A stretch of DNA of 64,000 nucleotides from an uncultured Clostridia bacterium (GTDB lineage Bacteria > Bacillota > Clostridia > Saccharofermentanales > Saccharofermentanaceae). The notes beneath the pieces were generated by a model. The model was not told the origin of the DNA. It did no database searches and saw only the letters and a list, made by a program, of their open reading frames with translations. Positions 45,814 to 53,517 of the stretch are shown here, piece after piece (the stretch's first letter is position 1; each line of letters starts with the position of its first letter). The stretch spans positions 1 through 64,000 of the forward strand of contig CAMIYM010000012.1 in assembly GCA_946403085.1 (NCBI GenBank). Direction: 5' to 3'. The position numbers and the translations under genes were made by a program.

Positions 45814-45930
45814 GTGACAGACTACGAGATTCTATCTCTGGTGATAACCTTGATCGGCTTGCTGGTCGGCGTCGTCTCCCTGTTGCTGAAACTATTTGCG
45901 TATCTGGACTCCAGATATAAGCGCAAATAA
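45814..45930 (+). CDS. Holin-like type I toxin peptide, 38 residues
   Basis: This small gene codes for MTDYEILSLVITLIGLLV followed by GVVSLLLKLFAYLDSRYKRK. One hydrophobic helix (about residues 7-31) is followed by a basic tail, which is the pattern of small hydrophobic type I toxins (TxpA/BsrG/holin-like family) that insert into the membrane. The start is GTG with GGAGGG eleven bases upstream. The supporting evidence is the convergent antisense RNA directly behind it (own promoter and terminator overlapping the toxin 3' region). A -10 box TAAAAT (45705-45710) with a poor -35 may drive it. Confidence 0.85.
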   Translation: MTDYEILSLVITLIGLLVGVVSLLLKLFAYLDSRYKRK

Positions 45931-46015
45931 AAACCTCACCCAGGACTGCCTTCCTGAGGTGAGGTAGAAATTATCTTACATCGGAAGCAACCGTCTCTGC
46001 AGACCGTGCTTTCCT
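45926..46015 (-). ncRNA. Antisense RNA antitoxin of the holin-like toxin
   Basis: On the minus strand TTGACT (46045-46050) and TAAAAT (46022-46027) with a 17-base spacer form a strong promoter. An RNA starting near 46015 would run towards the toxin gene and stop at the hairpin ACCTCACC (45933-45940) with GGTGAGGT (45958-45965) followed by a T-rich run overlapping the toxin stop codon. The RNA of about 90 bases is complementary to the 3' part of the toxin message. It includes the hairpin around CTGCAG at 45990-46008. This is the layout of type I toxin-antitoxin loci. Confidence 0.75.
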
Positions 46016-46021
46016 GAAATA

Positions 46022-46050
46022 ATTTTAACATCGGACTTCATGCCAGTCAA
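46022..46050 (-). promoter_or_regulatory. Promoter of the antisense antitoxin RNA
   Basis: TTGACT, 17 bases and TAAAAT on the minus strand, near-consensus, with no gene on this strand for 500 bases other than the antisense RNA it would make. Confidence 0.75.
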
Positions 46051-46093
46051 CGAAAGACTTCGAAACTGTCCTAATAACCGGATCAAACCTAAC

Positions 46094-46122
46094 TTGCTAC
46101 ATGATTATTCTTGTCGTATATT
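46094..46122 (+). promoter_or_regulatory. Promoter of the HExxH lipoprotein gene
   Basis: TTGCTA (46094-46099) and TATATT (46117-46122) are 17 bases apart. Transcription would begin near 46129, about 30 bases before the ATG. Confidence 0.55.
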
Positions 46123-46160
46123 TTTACTGTTTGTTGAAAACACTTAAGGGGATAATTGGT

Positions 46161-47150
46161 ATGAATTTCAAAAAAGTAATTTCCGTGATCACGGCTGTAT
46201 TTGTTATGACCGGCTGTATATGCTCCTGCGCTAAGAAAGATGGGGCTCATATTCCGCACCGCTTTGCATCTGCCGAAGAAGGCCGCGAATTAATGCTCGC
46301 AAATAACGAAAACTATTACGACCATTTCTCGCAAAATGACCTCGACTTCAAGATGCAGAAAGACGGCGCGACCATGGAAGAATATAAGGCGTTTGCCGCA
46401 GAACAGGTGCTGGATTTTTCTGGGTTCGAAAAGTCCTTTATCAACCGCCGCATCAAGAACATTGAGAAGATACTTGATAAGAACGGCTACAAGCTTCCTG
46501 AACTTGATGAGATCGTATTCATCAAGACCACTATGAGAGAAGAGCTTGGTGCTTCAGGTTATACGCATGGCACACAGATCTATCTGAACTCGACTGTCAT
46601 CGCGACATACTCTTTTATGAGCATTTTTCCGGATACTGCACAACTGGCAGATGAGCTGATCTGTCACGAGCTATTCCATTGCCTCACAAGGAACAATCCA
46701 GAATTCAAAAAGGACATGTATTCCCTGATCCATTTCACTGTCTGCGATAAGGATTTTGAGCTGCCTGACAGTGTTTTCGAATACCACATTACGAACCCTG
46801 ATGTTGAGCATCACGATTCGTATGCGACTTTCATCATAGATGGCAAAGAAGTTAAGTGTTTCACGGATTTCATCACCACGAAGCACTTTAAAGAGGCGCA
46901 GTCGACCTTCTTCGCCTGCGACGAGACAGCGCTCGTTCCTATCGATGGCACTGACATCTATTACACACCCGCGCAGGCTTCCAACTTCGATGAGGTGTTC
47001 GGAAAGAACACCGGTTATGTTAATGACCCGGAGGAGTGCCTGGCTGACAACTTCGCATACGCGCTCGTTTATGGCATTGAAGGAAGGGACAAGCAGGGTT
47101 ATCCGAATCCTGAGATCATTCAGGGAATCTTAGACTATTTGAAGAAGTGA
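46161..47150 (+). CDS. Lipoprotein with HExxH zinc-protease motif
   Basis: This is a lipoprotein (329 residues; lipobox MTGC, Cys19) with a metalloprotease-like domain. HELFH at residues 169-173 is the zinc motif. A glutamate in DPEECLADNFAYAL near residue 310 is in the right kind of context for the third gluzincin ligand. The YTHGTQIYLNS strand before the motif would border the active site. I start at the ATG with GGGGATAATTGG upstream; twenty codons of frame upstream have no function. Substrate is unknown; a role in processing cell-wall or surface peptides is plausible. It stands alone next to the toxin locus and convergent with the polyamine operon. Confidence 0.75.
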   Translation: MNFKKVISVITAVFVMTGCICSCAKKDGAHIPHRFASAEEGRELMLANNENYYDHFSQNDLDFKMQKDGATMEEYKAFAAEQVLDFSGFEKSFINRRIKNIEKILDKNGYKLPELDEIVFIKTTMREELGASGYTHGTQIYLNSTVIATYSFMSIFPDTAQLADELICHELFHCLTRNNPEFKKDMYSLIHFTVCDKDFELPDSVFEYHITNPDVEHHDSYATFIIDGKEVKCFTDFITTKHFKEAQSTFFACDETALVPIDGTDIYYTPAQASNFDEVFGKNTGYVNDPEECLADNFAYALVYGIEGRDKQGYPNPEIIQGILDYLKK

Positions 47151-47176
47151 TTGCTCTGGCTTTCCGTCACTGGTGA

Positions 47177-47214
47177 TGTAATTTCCGAGTGATTTTATGT
47201 GGCGAAAAATTACA
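47177..47214. repeat. AT-rich palindromic element, copy C
   Basis: TGTAATTT (47177-47184) and AAATTACA (47207-47214) are inverted arms of a 38-base element, 17 bases after the polyamine operon ends. It resembles copies A and B upstream of speA. Confidence 0.5.
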
Positions 47215-47230
47215 CAGTCACAAACATTAC

Positions 47231-48430
47231 TTAAGATCTTCCAAGTCTGTACTTGAAATCGTCATATCCAAAGTCTGTAAGCTTCTCGAAAATACCGTCT
47301 GCCCCAAGCTTATAGATATCAGGCAGAGGCATGCCGTTAAAGGTGTTGTTCTTGCATGTCGTATAGATCGCCATGTCACCGAAGATAAGCATGTCGCCTG
47401 CTTTAAGTTCATGGTCAAAACTATAGTCCCCTATAACGTCTCCTGAGAGGCACGTAGGGCCTGCGAGACGGTAAGAGTATTGTTTTGAGGAATCGCTTGC
47501 AGCGTGCAAAAGAGGCGGCATGTAGGGCATCTCAATGACATCCGGCATGTGGCATGCAGCGCTCGAATCGAGGATCGCGATCTTTATGCTGTTATTCTCG
47601 ACGATATCGAGTATGCGCGTCATGAAATAACCTGCATTTAATGCCACTGCTTCGCCGGGTTCAAGGTAGACCTGAACGCCCCATTTTTCGCGCGCATAGA
47701 TAAGAAGTTTCTCAAGCGTCGCGATATCGTAATCAGGCTTTGTGATGTGATGGCCACCGCCCATATTAAGCCATTTCATCGAAGGGAGCACATCACCGAA
47801 CTTCTCTTCGACTGCCTTCAGTGTTGTCTCCAAAGCATCTGAATCCTGCTCGCAGAGAGTGTGGAAATGAAGGCCGTCGAGCAAAGCCAGAAGGTCAGGT
47901 GTCATCTCCTCATCCCAGACCCCGCGAGTAACGCCAAGGCGGCTCCCCGGAGCGCAGGGATCGTAGATCTCGTGGCCTTCCTGCGTGGAACATTCGGGAT
48001 TGATGCGAAGGCCTATACTCTTGCCGTGAGATTTGGCAAGACCGCCGAACTTCGCGAGCTGGTGGATGGAATTAAAAACGATGTGATCAGCATACTTAAG
48101 GAGCTCATCGAATTCGTCATCCCTGTATGCGGCACAGAAAACGTGAACCTCGCCTTCAGGCATCTCTTCCTTGCCGAGACGCGCTTCATAAAGACCGCTC
48201 GCCTCAGTGCCGGCAAGATAACCTGAAAGCAAAGGATAGAAATCGTAATTGGAGAACGCTTTCTGCGCCAGAAGGATCTTACATCCCGTGTGAGACATCA
48301 CAGAGGAGAGCACCTCTGCGTTATGCAGAAGCCTCTTCTCATCGATGACATAACAGGGCGTTTTCAAAGCCTTGATTCCGTCGCCGTCTATAACTGATGT
48401 AAGTCCTTCAAATATATGGTTCATGATCAT
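47231..48430 (-). CDS. nspC: Carboxy(nor)spermidine decarboxylase
   Basis: This is a PLP enzyme (399 residues) of the alanine-racemase-like fold III group that removes CO2 from carboxyspermidine or carboxynorspermidine. LLAQKAFSNYDF holds the PLP lysine. GLRINPECST, LHFHTLCEQ and the C-terminal GPTCLSGDV (catalytic cysteine region of the partner subunit) are characteristic. The start overlaps the dehydrogenase stop codon (ATGA). Last gene of the polyamine operon. In this genome, which makes putrescine, the product is probably spermidine. Confidence 0.93.
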   Translation of the reverse strand: MIMNHIFEGLTSVIDGDGIKALKTPCYVIDEKRLLHNAEVLSSVMSHTGCKILLAQKAFSNYDFYPLLSGYLAGTEASGLYEARLGKEEMPEGEVHVFCAAYRDDEFDELLKYADHIVFNSIHQLAKFGGLAKSHGKSIGLRINPECSTQEGHEIYDPCAPGSRLGVTRGVWDEEMTPDLLALLDGLHFHTLCEQDSDALETTLKAVEEKFGDVLPSMKWLNMGGGHHITKPDYDIATLEKLLIYAREKWGVQVYLEPGEAVALNAGYFMTRILDIVENNSIKIAILDSSAACHMPDVIEMPYMPPLLHAASDSSKQYSYRLAGPTCLSGDVIGDYSFDHELKAGDMLIFGDMAIYTTCKNNTFNGMPLPDIYKLGADGIFEKLTDFGYDDFKYRLGRS

Positions 48431-49686
48431 TCAACCAGTACAGGTGTGTGTGTTTCTCTCTTGGGAAGGCCGTACTTATCGAGTGCTTCGATGAACGGAT
48501 CCGGATCGAATTCTTCAACTGTGTGAACGCCCTTTTCGGTCCACTTGCCTGTAAGGAGCATCATGGCACCGCACATGGCAGGAACGCCTGTGGTGTAGCT
48601 GATTGCCTGGCTCTCGACTTCCTTGTAGCACTCCTGGTGATCGCAGACATTGTAGATGTAATATGTCTTGTCCTGACCGTCCTTCTTGCCCGTGAAGATG
48701 CAGCCGATGTTTGTCTTGCCGTGTGTGCGGGGACCGAGGCTTGCAGGGTCAGGAAGAAGTGCCTTCAGGAACTTGATCGGTACGATCTCGTGGCCCTCGA
48801 AGTTTACGGGTGTTGTGGAGAGCATGCCGACATTTTCGAGACACTTCATGTGTGTAAGATAGCTCTGGCCGAAAGTCATGAAGAAGCGGATGCGCTTTAC
48901 TTCAGGGATGTTTACGGCAAGAGACTCAAGCTCTTCATGGTGAAGAAGATACATGTCCTTGGGGCCTACTGAATCGAAGTCGTATTCTCTCTTGATGCTC
49001 ATAGCAGGGATCTCGACCCACTTGCCATTCTCGATGTAGCTGCCCGGTGCGGATACTTCTCGAAGGTTAACTTCAGGGTTGAAGTTGGTAGCGAAAGCAT
49101 AGCCGTGATCGCCGCCGTTGCAGTCTAAGATATCGATTGTATCGATAGTGTCGAATTCGTGCTTTTTCGCATATGCGCAGTATGCCTGAGTAACGCCGGG
49201 ATCGAAGCCGCAGCCAAGGAGCGCGGTAAGACCTGCCTGCTCGAACTTCTCCTTATATGCCCACTGCCAGCTGTAATCGAAGTAAGCAGAGAAGCCCTTC
49301 TCCTTGCATCTCTTCTCATAGATAGCGCGCCATTCCGGATCGTCTGTATCCTCAGGCTCGTAGTTTGCTGTATCCATGTAATTGACGCCGCAGATAAGGC
49401 ATGCGTCCATGATCGTAAGATCCTGATAAGGAAGTGCGATATTCATTACGAGATCAGGCTTATAAGAATTGATGAGGTTTACGAGTTCATCAACTTTGTC
49501 AGCATCGACCTGAGCTGTTGTTACGACAGTCTTCGTCTTGCCCTTGAGTGCTTCTGCAAGAGCGTCGCACTTTGACTTTGTACGGCTTGCGATGCAAAGC
49601 TCCGTGAAGACATCATCTGCCTGACAGCATTTTCTGATCGCAACATTTGCGACACCGCCACATCCGATAACTAATACTCTGCTCAT
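48427..49686 (-). CDS. Carboxy(nor)spermidine dehydrogenase (saccharopine dehydrogenase-like)
   Basis: This enzyme (419 residues) condenses putrescine (or diaminopropane) with aspartate-semialdehyde and reduces the product to carboxyspermidine. An N-terminal Rossmann motif VLVIGCGGVANVAIRK and the saccharopine-dehydrogenase core (DTANYEPED, GCGFDPGVTQAYCAYA) identify the family. It is paired with the decarboxylase in the usual order. True lysine-pathway saccharopine dehydrogenase is unlikely given the operon. Twelve bases separate it from speB. Confidence 0.92.
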   Translation of the reverse strand: MSRVLVIGCGGVANVAIRKCCQADDVFTELCIASRTKSKCDALAEALKGKTKTVVTTAQVDADKVDELVNLINSYKPDLVMNIALPYQDLTIMDACLICGVNYMDTANYEPEDTDDPEWRAIYEKRCKEKGFSAYFDYSWQWAYKEKFEQAGLTALLGCGFDPGVTQAYCAYAKKHEFDTIDTIDILDCNGGDHGYAFATNFNPEVNLREVSAPGSYIENGKWVEIPAMSIKREYDFDSVGPKDMYLLHHEELESLAVNIPEVKRIRFFMTFGQSYLTHMKCLENVGMLSTTPVNFEGHEIVPIKFLKALLPDPASLGPRTHGKTNIGCIFTGKKDGQDKTYYIYNVCDHQECYKEVESQAISYTTGVPAMCGAMMLLTGKWTEKGVHTVEEFDPDPFIEALDKYGLPKRETHTPVLVE

Positions 49687-49698
49687 TTTCGTATCTCC

Positions 49699-50553
49699 TT
49701 ATTTATTGATTGAAAGAATTAATTCTCTTAATACCTTGCACGCCACAGCCGTGGATGCGCCGCTCTGATCTAACATCGGCGCGAGTTCGTTTATGTCTGC
49801 TCCGACGATATTTGTCCCGCTTACCGTAAGGATGGCATCAAGAAGCTTCGGGAAATCAACGCCGCCTGCTTCAGGAGTGCCCGTACCGCAGAAGACAGCA
49901 GGATCAAGGCAGTCCAGATCGATCGTGAAGTACACCGGAGTGTTGTTCTTATTAAGTTCTTCGCAGACCTCGGAAAGTCCGTCAAAACTGAACTTGTGCA
50001 TATCCGTGTGTTCCTTCGCGAAAAGGAATTCCTCACGCTCACCGCTCCTTATGCAGAACTGATGGATCTTATTATCACCTACAAGATCAAAGCATCTTCT
50101 GATGACGCAAGCATGGCTGAGCTTAGCTCCCAGATAGTCATCTCTAAGATCGCAGTGTGCATCGAAGTGAATAATCTGAAGATCAGGATACTTCTCGAAA
50201 ACAGCCTTTACCGCACCATAAGTTACCAGGTGCTCACCGCCGATCATGAGAGGAAGCTTGCCGTCATTTAGGATCGTTCTCGTCTGCTCTTCGATATCAT
50301 TAAGCGCTGCTTCAGGAAGACCGAAGGAGAGCTCTAAGTCTCCGCAGTCAAAGACTTTTCGATCCAGAAGATCCTTGTCCTGATAAGGGCTGTAAGTCTC
50401 TATTCCAAAGCTCTCGTGACGGATGGCGCTGCTACCGAATCTCGCACCCGGCCTGAAGCTCGTCGTGGAGTCAAATGGTGCGCCGAAGAGAACGATCCCG
50501 GACTCTTCATATCCGCTGTCGCAGCCGATAAATGTCTCTACATTCTTATTCAC
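49699..50553 (-). CDS. speB: Agmatinase
   Basis: This is a manganese-dependent ureohydrolase (284 residues) that converts agmatine into putrescine and urea. The metal motifs are GGEHLVTYG, HFDAHCDLRDD and TIDLDCLDPAVF. Length and the GARFGSSAIR loop match agmatinase rather than arginase or formiminoglutamase. It overlaps speE by four bases. It links the arginine decarboxylase product to the spermidine-forming enzymes. Confidence 0.94.
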   Translation of the reverse strand: MNKNVETFIGCDSGYEESGIVLFGAPFDSTTSFRPGARFGSSAIRHESFGIETYSPYQDKDLLDRKVFDCGDLELSFGLPEAALNDIEEQTRTILNDGKLPLMIGGEHLVTYGAVKAVFEKYPDLQIIHFDAHCDLRDDYLGAKLSHACVIRRCFDLVGDNKIHQFCIRSGEREEFLFAKEHTDMHKFSFDGLSEVCEELNKNNTPVYFTIDLDCLDPAVFCGTGTPEAGGVDFPKLLDAILTVSGTNIVGADINELAPMLDQSGASTAVACKVLRELILSINK

Positions 50554-51404
50554 GATTCCACCTCCATCAGCATCTTTTCGAGATATGCAGGAAGATAGAA
50601 TGAACCTACATGAAGCTTTGTCGTGTAATACTTTGTGCTTAAGTGCAGGCTCTTCCAGCGCTCCTCATCAAAGTCATTGATCGGATGATACTTTTTGCTC
50701 GCGAATCCGAAAAGCCAGTAGCCGGCGGCATATGTCGGGATGTGCGCCTGATATACACGGCTTATCGGGAACGTGTTAACGATCCTCTTGTGGCTTCTTT
50801 GCATTGCCTCGGCATCGTGCTTGTAGAAAGGGCTTCCCTGCTGGTTTACCATGATGCCGTCGCTTCTTAAAGCGTTATAGCAGATGCCGTAGAACTCTCT
50901 AGTGAAATATCCTTCGGAAGGACCGAACGGATCGTTGGAGTCTACTATGATGAGATCGTATTCATCTGTTGAACGTCTTATGAATCTGAGCGCATTATCA
51001 AAGTAGATATGCACACGGGTATCGTCCAGCTTGCATGCGTTTTCGGGAAGGTATGTGCGGCACGCTTCGATAACCTGGGGATCCATCTCGACTAAGTCGA
51101 TACGCTTAACGTTGTCGTATCTTGTCAGTTCCTTAACGACACCGCCGTCTCCCGCACCGATAACGAGCACATCCTGAACATTGGGATGAACGGACATCGG
51201 GATGTGGGTGATCATCTCATTGTAGATGAATTCATCACGCTCCGTGAGCATTACATCACCGTCCAGAGCAAGGACTTTGCCGAACTCAGGAGTATCGAAA
51301 ATATCGATCTGCTGATAGTCGCTCTTGCTCGAATAAAGATGTCTCGTGACACGGAGACTGTGTCTTACGTCAGGTGCGTGATATTCACTGAACCATAGAT
51401 TCAT
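50550..51404 (-). CDS. speE: Spermidine synthase (putrescine aminopropyltransferase)
   Basis: This is an aminopropyltransferase (284 residues). VIGAGDGGVVKELTRY is the nucleotide-binding loop, with the acidic LVEMDPQVIEACRTYLPE binding the ribose. VDSNDPFGPSEG is the catalytic gate. It would transfer an aminopropyl group from decarboxylated S-adenosylmethionine to putrescine. No SAM decarboxylase (speD) is in the operon, although two genes for the SAM-independent route are. It could also act on agmatine, as in some thermophiles. AGGAGGTATATC-type spacing precedes the ATG. Confidence 0.93.
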   Translation of the reverse strand: MNLWFSEYHAPDVRHSLRVTRHLYSSKSDYQQIDIFDTPEFGKVLALDGDVMLTERDEFIYNEMITHIPMSVHPNVQDVLVIGAGDGGVVKELTRYDNVKRIDLVEMDPQVIEACRTYLPENACKLDDTRVHIYFDNALRFIRRSTDEYDLIIVDSNDPFGPSEGYFTREFYGICYNALRSDGIMVNQQGSPFYKHDAEAMQRSHKRIVNTFPISRVYQAHIPTYAAGYWLFGFASKKYHPINDFDEERWKSLHLSTKYYTTKLHVGSFYLPAYLEKMLMEVES

Positions 51405-51419
51405 TCGCGATATACCTCC

Positions 51420-52874
51420 TTATACCAGAACGTTAATGTTGTTGATGTCCGGATCCTCGGAACCCGTCATGGAACAACCCTTCGCCTTAGCGTACTGAAT
51501 GTAATCGATAATGTCTTTTGTGATCCTCTCGCCAGGTGCCAGGATCGGGATTCCCGGCGGATAGCACATAACGAACTCGCTGCAGACAAACCCTGAACTC
51601 TCGTTGATCGGGATGCTCTTCTTCTGTGAATAGAAAGCTTCCTGCGGGCTGCATACGACTTCAGGATCGATATACTCCTGGCTCAAAAGTCCGTCCGGAT
51701 CTTTCTTGTATCTTCTCTTGATCTCAGCCAGAGCGCTTACGAGTCTCTCGAGCTCCTGCATTCTGTCGCCGATCGAGAGATATGCGAGGATGTTTCCGAT
51801 ATCACCGAACTCGATCTGGATATCGTATTCGTCTCTTAAGATGTCGTAGACTTCGATTCCCGCAAGTCCGATATCTCTTGTGTGTACACTCAATTTCGTA
51901 GGGTCAAAGTCGAAAATCGAATCGCCGTTGATAAGCTCCCTGCCGTAAGCATAATATCCTCCGACAGCGTTGATCTCTTCTCTTGCATACTCAGCCATCT
52001 CTATGACCTTACGGAAGACTTCCTTACCTCTGAGCGCTAAGTTCCTTCTGCTGATATCAAGGCTGGACATGAGAAGATAGCTTCCTGATGTCGTCTGTGT
52101 AAGGTTAATGATCTGCCTGACGTGTCTCTCATTTACATTCTCGCCGATGAGAAGAAGACTTGACTGTGTAAGGCTTCCGCCGCTCTTATGCATTGAGACG
52201 GCTGCCATGTCTGCACCTGCTTTCATAGCGGAAACAGGCATGTTGTCACCGAAGTAGAAGTGTGTGCCGTGTGCTTCATCTGCAAGGCAGAGCATTCCGG
52301 CATCGTGAGCCATCTTAACGATAGCGCGCAGATCGCTGCAGATACCGTAATAAGTCGGATTGTTGACAAGTACTGCAACTGCATCAGGATGCTCTGCAAT
52401 AGCCTTTCTTACGTGTTCACGGCTCATGCCGAGAGAGATACCCAGGCGGCGGTCAACATCCGGATTAACATATACCGGGATAGCGCCGCAGAGGACCAGA
52501 GAGTTGATGACGCTTCTGTGCACGTTTCTCGGGAGGATGATCTTATCCCCCTGCTTGCAGCAGGAAAGCACCATGCTCTGCACGGAGCTCGTCGTGCCTC
52601 CTACCATGAGGAAAGCATGCTTTGCACCAAATGCATCAGCAGCCAGAAGCTCAGCGTCACGGATGACCGATACCGGATGGCACAGGTTATCCAAAGGCTT
52701 CATGCTGTTTACATCGACACCAACGCACTTCTCACCGAGAAATGCCGTGAGCTCCGGGTTGCCCTTACCGTGCTTGTGACCCGGAACATCGAATGGAACA
52801 ACTCTCATCTCACGGAATCTTTCAAGAGCCTCGTAGATAGGCGCCCGTGTCTGATCCATTTCTATTTTTTCCAT
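51420..52874 (-). CDS. speA: Arginine (Orn/Lys/Arg) decarboxylase, PLP-dependent
   Basis: This is an aspartate-aminotransferase-fold (fold type I) decarboxylase of 484 residues, the form found in B. subtilis and Clostridia rather than the long E. coli SpeA. VPGHKHGKG near the N-terminus, DEAHGTHFYFG, and SMHKSGGSLTQSS with the PLP lysine are present. Substrate specificity (arginine versus lysine or ornithine) cannot be read, but agmatinase in the same operon argues for arginine. The ATG follows GAGGTGGAAG. A TTG twelve bases upstream is not needed. First gene of the polyamine operon, behind the structured leader. Confidence 0.93.
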   Translation of the reverse strand: MEKIEMDQTRAPIYEALERFREMRVVPFDVPGHKHGKGNPELTAFLGEKCVGVDVNSMKPLDNLCHPVSVIRDAELLAADAFGAKHAFLMVGGTTSSVQSMVLSCCKQGDKIILPRNVHRSVINSLVLCGAIPVYVNPDVDRRLGISLGMSREHVRKAIAEHPDAVAVLVNNPTYYGICSDLRAIVKMAHDAGMLCLADEAHGTHFYFGDNMPVSAMKAGADMAAVSMHKSGGSLTQSSLLLIGENVNERHVRQIINLTQTTSGSYLLMSSLDISRRNLALRGKEVFRKVIEMAEYAREEINAVGGYYAYGRELINGDSIFDFDPTKLSVHTRDIGLAGIEVYDILRDEYDIQIEFGDIGNILAYLSIGDRMQELERLVSALAEIKRRYKKDPDGLLSQEYIDPEVVCSPQEAFYSQKKSIPINESSGFVCSEFVMCYPPGIPILAPGERITKDIIDYIQYAKAKGCSMTGSEDPDINNINVLV

Positions 52875-52893
52875 CTTCCACCTCAAACAAAAA

Positions 52894-52922
52894 ACGCAAG
52901 CTGTAATTACACAACTTGCGTC
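52894..52922 (-). terminator. Intrinsic terminator in the speA leader
   Basis: On the minus strand, ACGCAAGTTGT pairs with ACAGCTTGCGT (one G-U/mismatch) around a short AT loop, followed by TTTTTTG. It ends only about 18 bases before the speA ribosome binding site, so it is inside the operon leader and acts as an attenuator. Confidence 0.85.
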
Positions 52923-53066
52923 TTGGATTAACTAGTTCTTATGTCCCACAAAGGTGTATACAACACCGCTATGGCTAATACCCAGTATATAGAGTCTATA
53001 TAGCAATACTACTTTTACTACTCTTATTGACCATTTCACAAGTCTGCGTAAGAATACGCATTTCGG

Positions 53067-53192
53067 TTATAAAGTAACCAACTTATAAAACTGAGCTTTT
53101 AACTCAATCAATAGATCGGTGACCCGATCATCGGCAGTGGACCCGGCTGTCCGTATGGCCTTAACTCCTTCATGGAGTGGTCCGTAAATCAC
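53067..53192 (-). CDS. Possible 41-residue leader peptide in the speA leader
   Basis: A GTG-started frame reads through 41 codons (MIYGPLHEGVKAIRTA, then GSTADDRVTDLL, then IELKAQFYKLVTL) to a stop. The text looks protein-like. Against it, there is no clear ribosome binding site and the same bases form strong hairpins. A second, overlapping ATG frame at 53108-53173 gives 21 Pro/Gly-rich residues. It includes two CGG arginine codons. One of these frames could be a regulatory leader peptide. Confidence 0.3.
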   Translation of the reverse strand: MIYGPLHEGVKAIRTAGSTADDRVTDLLIELKAQFYKLVTL

Positions 53193-53252
53193 TTTAGACT
53201 CTGATTAAACATCGTCTATACTTGATATTTATTTGTCTTTTAAGACTCGGTC

Positions 53253-53281
53253 ATTATACAAGGTGGTGGTATAAACGTCAA
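53253..53281 (-). promoter_or_regulatory. Consensus promoter of the polyamine operon
   Basis: TTGACG (53276-53281) and TATAAT (53253-53258) are 17 bases apart on the minus strand. The start site would be near 53246, about 370 bases before speA. Confidence 0.8.
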
Positions 53282-53380
53282 TAAATTCGGGGCTTTCTCA
53301 ACGATATTTTGTGGTCAGGCGGCATTTGCTCTTTCACCCTTATATTTCAAGCATTGCACACAGCTTCTATATCGGGTCGT

Positions 53381-53420
53381 GTGTAATTTTTACTCTTTTT
53401 TCGGGGGGCGAAAATTACAC
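53381..53420. repeat. AT-rich palindromic element, copy A
   Basis: GTGTAATTTT (53381-53390) and AAAATTACAC (53411-53420) are perfect ten-base inverted arms with a 20-base interior. Confidence 0.6.
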
Positions 53421-53433
53421 AAAAACGCTGATT

Positions 53434-53472
53434 TATGTAATTTTTGGTCATTTTTGAGCAAAAAATTACATA
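53434..53472. repeat. AT-rich palindromic element, copy B
   Basis: TATGTAATTTTT (53434-53445) and AAAAATTACATA (53461-53472) are perfect twelve-base inverted arms with a 15-base interior. It lies 13 bases after copy A and shares the TGTAATTTT core. Confidence 0.6.
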
Positions 53473-53517
53473 CGAGACTGCCCACCAGCGAAAACAACGT
53501 CTGCTATGTCGCCAATT

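Larger units (their letters stand above)
52875..53246 (-). promoter_or_regulatory. Structured 370-nt leader RNA of the polyamine operon
   Basis: From a consensus promoter, an RNA of about 370 bases precedes speA. It can form a series of compact hairpins: GTCTT/AAGAC, TAGAC/GTCTA, GGACC/GGTCC around CTCC/GGAG, GATCGG/CCGATC, GAG/CTC, GGTTA/TAACC, TGCGTA/TACGCA, TATATAGA/TATATA, GGTGT/ACACC, and then the terminator. It has no T-box core, and the conserved bases of lysine, SAM, cobalamin, TPP, guanidine-I and glycine riboswitches are absent by eye. An RNA-based attenuator sensing a polyamine, an amino acid or tRNA is the natural reading. Family unknown to me. Confidence 0.65.

Noticed and set aside
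45732..45920. A 62-codon frame overlapping the toxin gene
   Set aside because: It lacks a ribosome binding site and is out of frame with the 38-codon GTG gene, which has the site, the composition of a known toxin family and an antisense RNA.
53108..53192. Programmed frameshift between the two small leader frames
   Set aside because: They overlap in different frames, but no slippery sequence or start signals are seen, and RNA structure explains the conserved look as well.
52875..53246. T-box leader in front of speA
   Set aside because: GTGGGAC near the terminator resembles the T-box core, but the full conserved AGGGTGGNACCGCG and the stem I motifs are not present.
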